From NCBI GenBank assembly GCA_029879725.1, contig JAOUPR010000033.1:1-37831 (forward strand): a DNA stretch of 37,831 nt. The letters run 5' to 3'. A program made the position numbers and the translations under genes. The notes under the pieces were generated by a model, which saw nothing but the letters and a program-made list of their open reading frames with translations, had not been told where the DNA came from and did not search any database. The DNA comes from Gemmatimonadota bacterium. Lineage in GTDB: Bacteria; Gemmatimonadota; Gemmatimonadetes; Longimicrobiales; Gaopeijiaceae. Of this stretch, positions 34,163 to 37,831 are shown piece after piece (the first letter of the stretch is position 1; every line of letters starts with the position of its first letter).

Positions 34163-34674
34163 CCCACCTCCCCGTCCTGGAGCTTCTTCCATTTCTTGAG
34201 CGCCATGCGGCGCTTGAGCGGGCTGATCCGATCGAGGAAGAGGATCCCGTCCAGGTGATCGATCTCGTGCTGGAGGGCCCGGGCGAAGAGCTCGTCGGCC
34301 TCGACGGTCACGGGCCGACCCGCCGGGTCGAGCCCCTCCACCGTCACCTCCCACGGCCGCTCCACCACCTCCTCGATCCCCGGGATGCTCAGGCAACCCT
34401 CCGCCTGCTTGTCCCGGTCACTCCCGGCCCATACCACCCTCGGGTTCACCAGCGCGAGCCGGGCCTCGGGCTCGTCTTCGCGGCGAAGGTCGATGACCAT
34501 GACGCGCCGTGAGATCCCGATCTGCGGAGCCGCGAGTCCGATCCCTTCCGCGTGGTACATGGTTTCGAACATGTCGTCCACCAGTTTGCGGAGCGCGTCG
34601 TCGAACGACGTCACCTCCTCCGCCTCGGTGCGGAGGACCGGGTCTCCCATGAGGACGATGTCCCGGATCGCCAT
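34159..34674 (-). CDS. def: Peptide deformylase
   Basis: 171 residues. It removes the formyl group from new proteins. The three family motifs are complete: GIGLAAPQ (44-51), EGCLSIPG (92-99, metal ligand Cys94) and QHEIDHLDG (135-143, ligands His136 and His140, catalytic Glu137). The EGCLS motif fits type I deformylases. It begins 3 bp after yajC and overlaps fmt by 4 bp. Confidence 0.97.
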   Translation of the reverse strand: MAIRDIVLMGDPVLRTEAEEVTSFDDALRKLVDDMFETMYHAEGIGLAAPQIGISRRVMVIDLRREDEPEARLALVNPRVVWAGSDRDKQAEGCLSIPGIEEVVERPWEVTVEGLDPAGRPVTVEADELFARALQHEIDHLDGILFLDRISPLKRRMALKKWKKLQDGEVG

Positions 34675-34677
34675 CCC

Positions 34678-35001
34678 TCAGCTGCCTTCCTGCGTGCCCT
34701 TCGCCGAGATGACCTGCGCCACCCGTGACCGGTCCACCGTGAGCCGGGTGTTCTCCCCGGTGCGGACGGTGAGTCGCTTCTCGTCCACGTGCACGACCGT
34801 GGCGATGATTCCTCCGCTGGTGACGATCTCGTCGCCCTTCTTCAGCGCCTTGAGCATGTCGTCGTGGCGCCTCCGCTCCTGGGCCTGGGGCCGGATCAGG
34901 AGGAAGTAGAAGATGGCGAAGATGATCATCATCTCCACCATGAAGATCATGGTCGTGTTCCCCCCCTCGCGGGGGGTCATCAGGAGCGCCAGCATCGGCA
35001 T
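34678..35001 (-). CDS. yajC: Preprotein translocase accessory subunit YajC
   Basis: 107 residues from ATG 35001; an ATG two codons later and a GTG at 35007 are alternatives. The frame remains open far upstream, but only antiparallel to and overlapping tgt. One membrane span (MIFMVEMMIIFAIFYFLL, about 18-35) is followed by IRPQAQERRRHDDMLKALKKGDEIV, the YajC signature, then the small beta domain with TSGGIIATV. YajC joins SecDF in the Sec translocon. The tgt-yajC order is conserved in many bacteria, usually followed by secD and secF; here def follows instead. Confidence 0.94.
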   Translation of the reverse strand: MPMLALLMTPREGGNTTMIFMVEMMIIFAIFYFLLIRPQAQERRRHDDMLKALKKGDEIVTSGGIIATVVHVDEKRLTVRTGENTRLTVDRSRVAQVISAKGTQEGS

Positions 35002-35051
35002 GGTCACCACAGATTCTCCAGTCGTGGAATGTTCGGGTTCGCGCCGAGGGT

Positions 35052-36236
<1,185 letters not shown>

Positions 36237-36266
36237 TCATCCGCGCGTGGATACCTTTGATGGGTC

Positions 36267-37202
36267 ATGGACGTTCTCGGGTGGATCGCACTTCTCGCGG
36301 TCGGGATCGTGATATCGGTTCTGGCCAGCATGCGCACCGTGAAGCACGCTCGTGCCCTCGTCCAGGGCTCCCGCATCCCCCCGTTCTTCGTGGGAGTGAC
36401 CCTCCTCGCGGTGGGCACCGACCTTCCGGAGATCGCCAACTCCATCGTGTCCTGCGCGGCGGGACACGGCGACCTCAACGCCGGGGACTCCATCGGGTCG
36501 GCCATGACCCAGGCCTCTCTGGTCCTGGGGTTGCTCCCCCTCGTGGGAGGCGCCTTCGACTTCCAGAGACGGCGCGTCGTCGTGATCTCGGCGGTCACGG
36601 TGGCCGGGCTGGCCTGCGGCATCCTCATGATGCGGGACGGCGACGTGGGGCGGGTCGACGCCCTCGCCTTCCTGGGCTGCTGGCTCCTCGGGTCGATGAT
36701 CGTCTGGCGGCACCTCGCCGCGGAGGCCGCCGGACCCGCGGACCTCGTGCCCGTGAGGGGAAAGGTCCACCACGCCGCCGCCGCCCTGGGGTGGCTCGCC
36801 CTGGTGGGGCTGGGAGCGGGAGGCGCGGTCTCGGCCTTCGTGCGGCTCTCCACCCTCCTGGGCGTACCGGAGTTCGTGCTCTCCTTCTTCGTCGCGTCCA
36901 TCGGCACCTCCCTCCCGGAGCTGGTGCTCGACGTCACCGCCCTCCGGGCGGGGCTCAAGGACATGGCACTCGGCGACGTGGTCGGCTCGTGCTTCGTGGA
37001 CGCGACCCTATCCATCGGGATCGGGCCGCTCTTCTTCCCGTCCGCCGTCACGGCCACGCTGGTGACGAGAGGGTCCCTGACGGCCATCGGGGTCATGGTC
37101 TTCGTGGCCCTCCTGGCCGTGGTGGCGCGGAGACACACCCGCGTGACCGGGATGGCCCTCGTGGGTCTGTACGTCGGCGTGTACTTCGTGCTGCTGGGCT
37201 GA
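36267..37202 (+). CDS. Sodium/calcium exchanger-family (CaCA) membrane antiporter
   Basis: 311 residues with about ten hydrophobic spans in two inverted halves. The alpha repeats are recognisable: GTDLPE (50-55) with GDSIGS (73-78) in the first half, and GTSLPE (213-218) with GDVVGS (236-241) in the second. The two glutamates (Glu55, Glu218) that bind the cation in this superfamily are kept. Both repeats have Asp (74, 237) after the glycine, where one normally sees Asn in GN-x-x-GS, and the later Asn is lost. The family exchanges Na+, H+ or K+ for Ca2+ or other cations; ion choice cannot be assigned. It is divergent from tgt across 78 bp. TACCTT (36252-36257) lies 9 nt before the ATG and could be a -10 box. 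Confidence 0.9.
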   Translation: MDVLGWIALLAVGIVISVLASMRTVKHARALVQGSRIPPFFVGVTLLAVGTDLPEIANSIVSCAAGHGDLNAGDSIGSAMTQASLVLGLLPLVGGAFDFQRRRVVVISAVTVAGLACGILMMRDGDVGRVDALAFLGCWLLGSMIVWRHLAAEAAGPADLVPVRGKVHHAAAALGWLALVGLGAGGAVSAFVRLSTLLGVPEFVLSFFVASIGTSLPELVLDVTALRAGLKDMALGDVVGSCFVDATLSIGIGPLFFPSAVTATLVTRGSLTAIGVMVFVALLAVVARRHTRVTGMALVGLYVGVYFVLLG

Positions 37203-37209
37203 CGCGGCG

Positions 37210-37250
37210 CCGACGGGACGGAGAAGGCCCGGGCTTCTCCGTCCCGTCGG
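37210..37250. terminator. Strong inverted repeat between convergent genes
   Basis: Arms of 17 bp, 37210-37226 and 37234-37250, are perfect complements (core GACGGGACGGAGAAG / CTTCTCCGTCCCGTC) around GCCCGGG. It starts 8 bp after the antiporter stop and ends 28 bp before the stop of the convergent M28 peptidase gene. No T-run is present on either side, so it would work as a stem-driven, two-way terminator or as an mRNA end-protecting hairpin. Confidence 0.75.
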
Positions 37251-37278
37251 GGAAGCCCGAGCCACGCCCTGTCCTTCC

Positions 37279-37831
37279 TCAGCGGCCGTCCGAAACCGGT
37301 GGCGCGGCCTTGCGGGGCATCATCTCCTCACGCATGGCCAGCGCGTACACCGTGGACGCCACCACCACCGCGGCCTGCTGGAGGTCTTCGATGACCAGAT
37401 GGTCGTAGGAGTCCAGCTCGGTGTGGTGCGTGTTGATCCCGTACTCGATGGGATCCTGGATGAAGTTGAACCCCGGGATCCCCGCGGCGTCGAAGGCGAG
37501 GTGGTCCGTCCCGCCGGTGTTCCCGTGGCGCACGGCCACGACCCCCAGGTCCCGGAAGGGCCAGAGGATCTGCTCGAAGACCGGGATCGCGTCCTCGTTG
37601 GACTGGTCCCAGACCCCGCGAAGGCGGCCCGTCCCGTTGTCCACGTTCACGTACGCGGAGATGCGGTCGTGGAGCTCGGGATGGTTGGACACCCATGCCC
37701 GGGATCCCAGGAGTCCCTGCTCTTCACCGCTCCACAGGGCGATCCGGATGGTACGGCGCGGCGTCACGCCCAGCGTCTTCAGGATGCGCATGGCCTCCAT
37801 CATCACCACCGAGCCCGCGGCGTTGTCGGTG
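37279..37831 (-). CDS. M28-family zinc aminopeptidase, C-terminal part (5' end outside the window)
   Basis: The frame is open to the window edge; 183 residues are visible. M28 peptidases use two zinc ions to remove N-terminal residues or dipeptides and are often secreted. Recognised elements in order: TDNAAGSVV at the very start (a metal-binding Asp region), IALWSGEEQGLLGS (the catalytic Glu and a ligand Glu), YVNVDNGTG, the HGNTGGTDHLAF segment, and HHTELDSYDHL with the last histidine ligand. The tail ends about 40 residues after that. An internal ATG at 37809 exists but conserved sequence continues upstream of it, so it is not the real start. The signal peptide, if any, is outside the window. 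Confidence 0.92.
   Translation of the reverse strand, partial: TDNAAGSVVMMEAMRILKTLGVTPRRTIRIALWSGEEQGLLGSRAWVSNHPELHDRISAYVNVDNGTGRLRGVWDQSNEDAIPVFEQILWPFRDLGVVAVRHGNTGGTDHLAFDAAGIPGFNFIQDPIEYGINTHHTELDSYDHLVIEDLQQAAVVVASTVYALAMREEMMPRKAAPPVSDGR

Overview
The window is a 37.8 kb piece of a very GC-rich (roughly two-thirds G+C by eye) Gram-negative chromosome. It is densely coded, with no intergenic gap above about 200 bp. The envelope genes (TamA/TamB, lipoproteins with Lgt, a TlpA thioredoxin, a PASTA protein), the Bacteroidota-style NagB with a C-terminal deacetylase domain and the very high GC would fit Gemmatimonadota or a neighbouring FCB-group lineage. That placement is an inference, because no rRNA or marker comparison was possible. 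I see no tRNA, rRNA, CRISPR, insertion sequence, integrase or phage gene; this is ordinary vertically inherited chromosome rather than an island.

Region 1 (1-9000) looks like a cell-wall sugar and peptide scavenging cluster. On the minus strand two tandem family-3 glycosidases (the downstream one fused to a serine beta-lactamase-type domain) are followed by nagB, with 1-bp and 4-bp junctions. Divergently, a NamZ-type exo-N-acetylmuramidase (DUF1343) overlaps an M14 zinc carboxypeptidase by 4 bp. Four of the five proteins begin with lipoprotein-type signal peptides, so they probably act at the envelope; NagB would use the released amino sugar inside the cell.

Region 2 (9000-18000) is a set of short units: a small secreted protein, a D-amino-acid aminotransferase with a metallo-beta-lactamase-fold lipoprotein, ybjN-pspA with a strong terminator, uvrA with a good and apparently leaderless promoter, a two-domain universal stress protein, and htpX.

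Region 3 (18057-36188) is a nearly unbroken minus-strand chain of sixteen genes: tgt, yajC, def, fmt, a TenI/ThiE-family gene, thiS, thiG, rsmB, a PASTA protein, a TlpA-like thioredoxin, a YbbR/CdaR-like protein, tsaD, lgt, a metallophosphoesterase, tamA and tamB. Most junctions are 4-8 bp overlaps or gaps of 10 bp or less, so the chain is probably one or a few operons joining RNA and protein modification, thiamine thiazole synthesis and envelope assembly.

Region 4 (36200-37831) has a divergent sodium/calcium-exchanger-family membrane protein, a strong inverted repeat, and the C-terminal part of an M28 peptidase cut by the window edge.

No clearly new system is evident. The most interesting points are the lipoprotein muropeptide-degrading cluster with its GH3-serine hydrolase fusion and an Asp-to-Asn change in the paralogue, the thi genes inside the def-fmt-rsmB run with a TenI-like enzyme, the kinase-less PASTA protein after rsmB, and the leaderless-looking uvrA.
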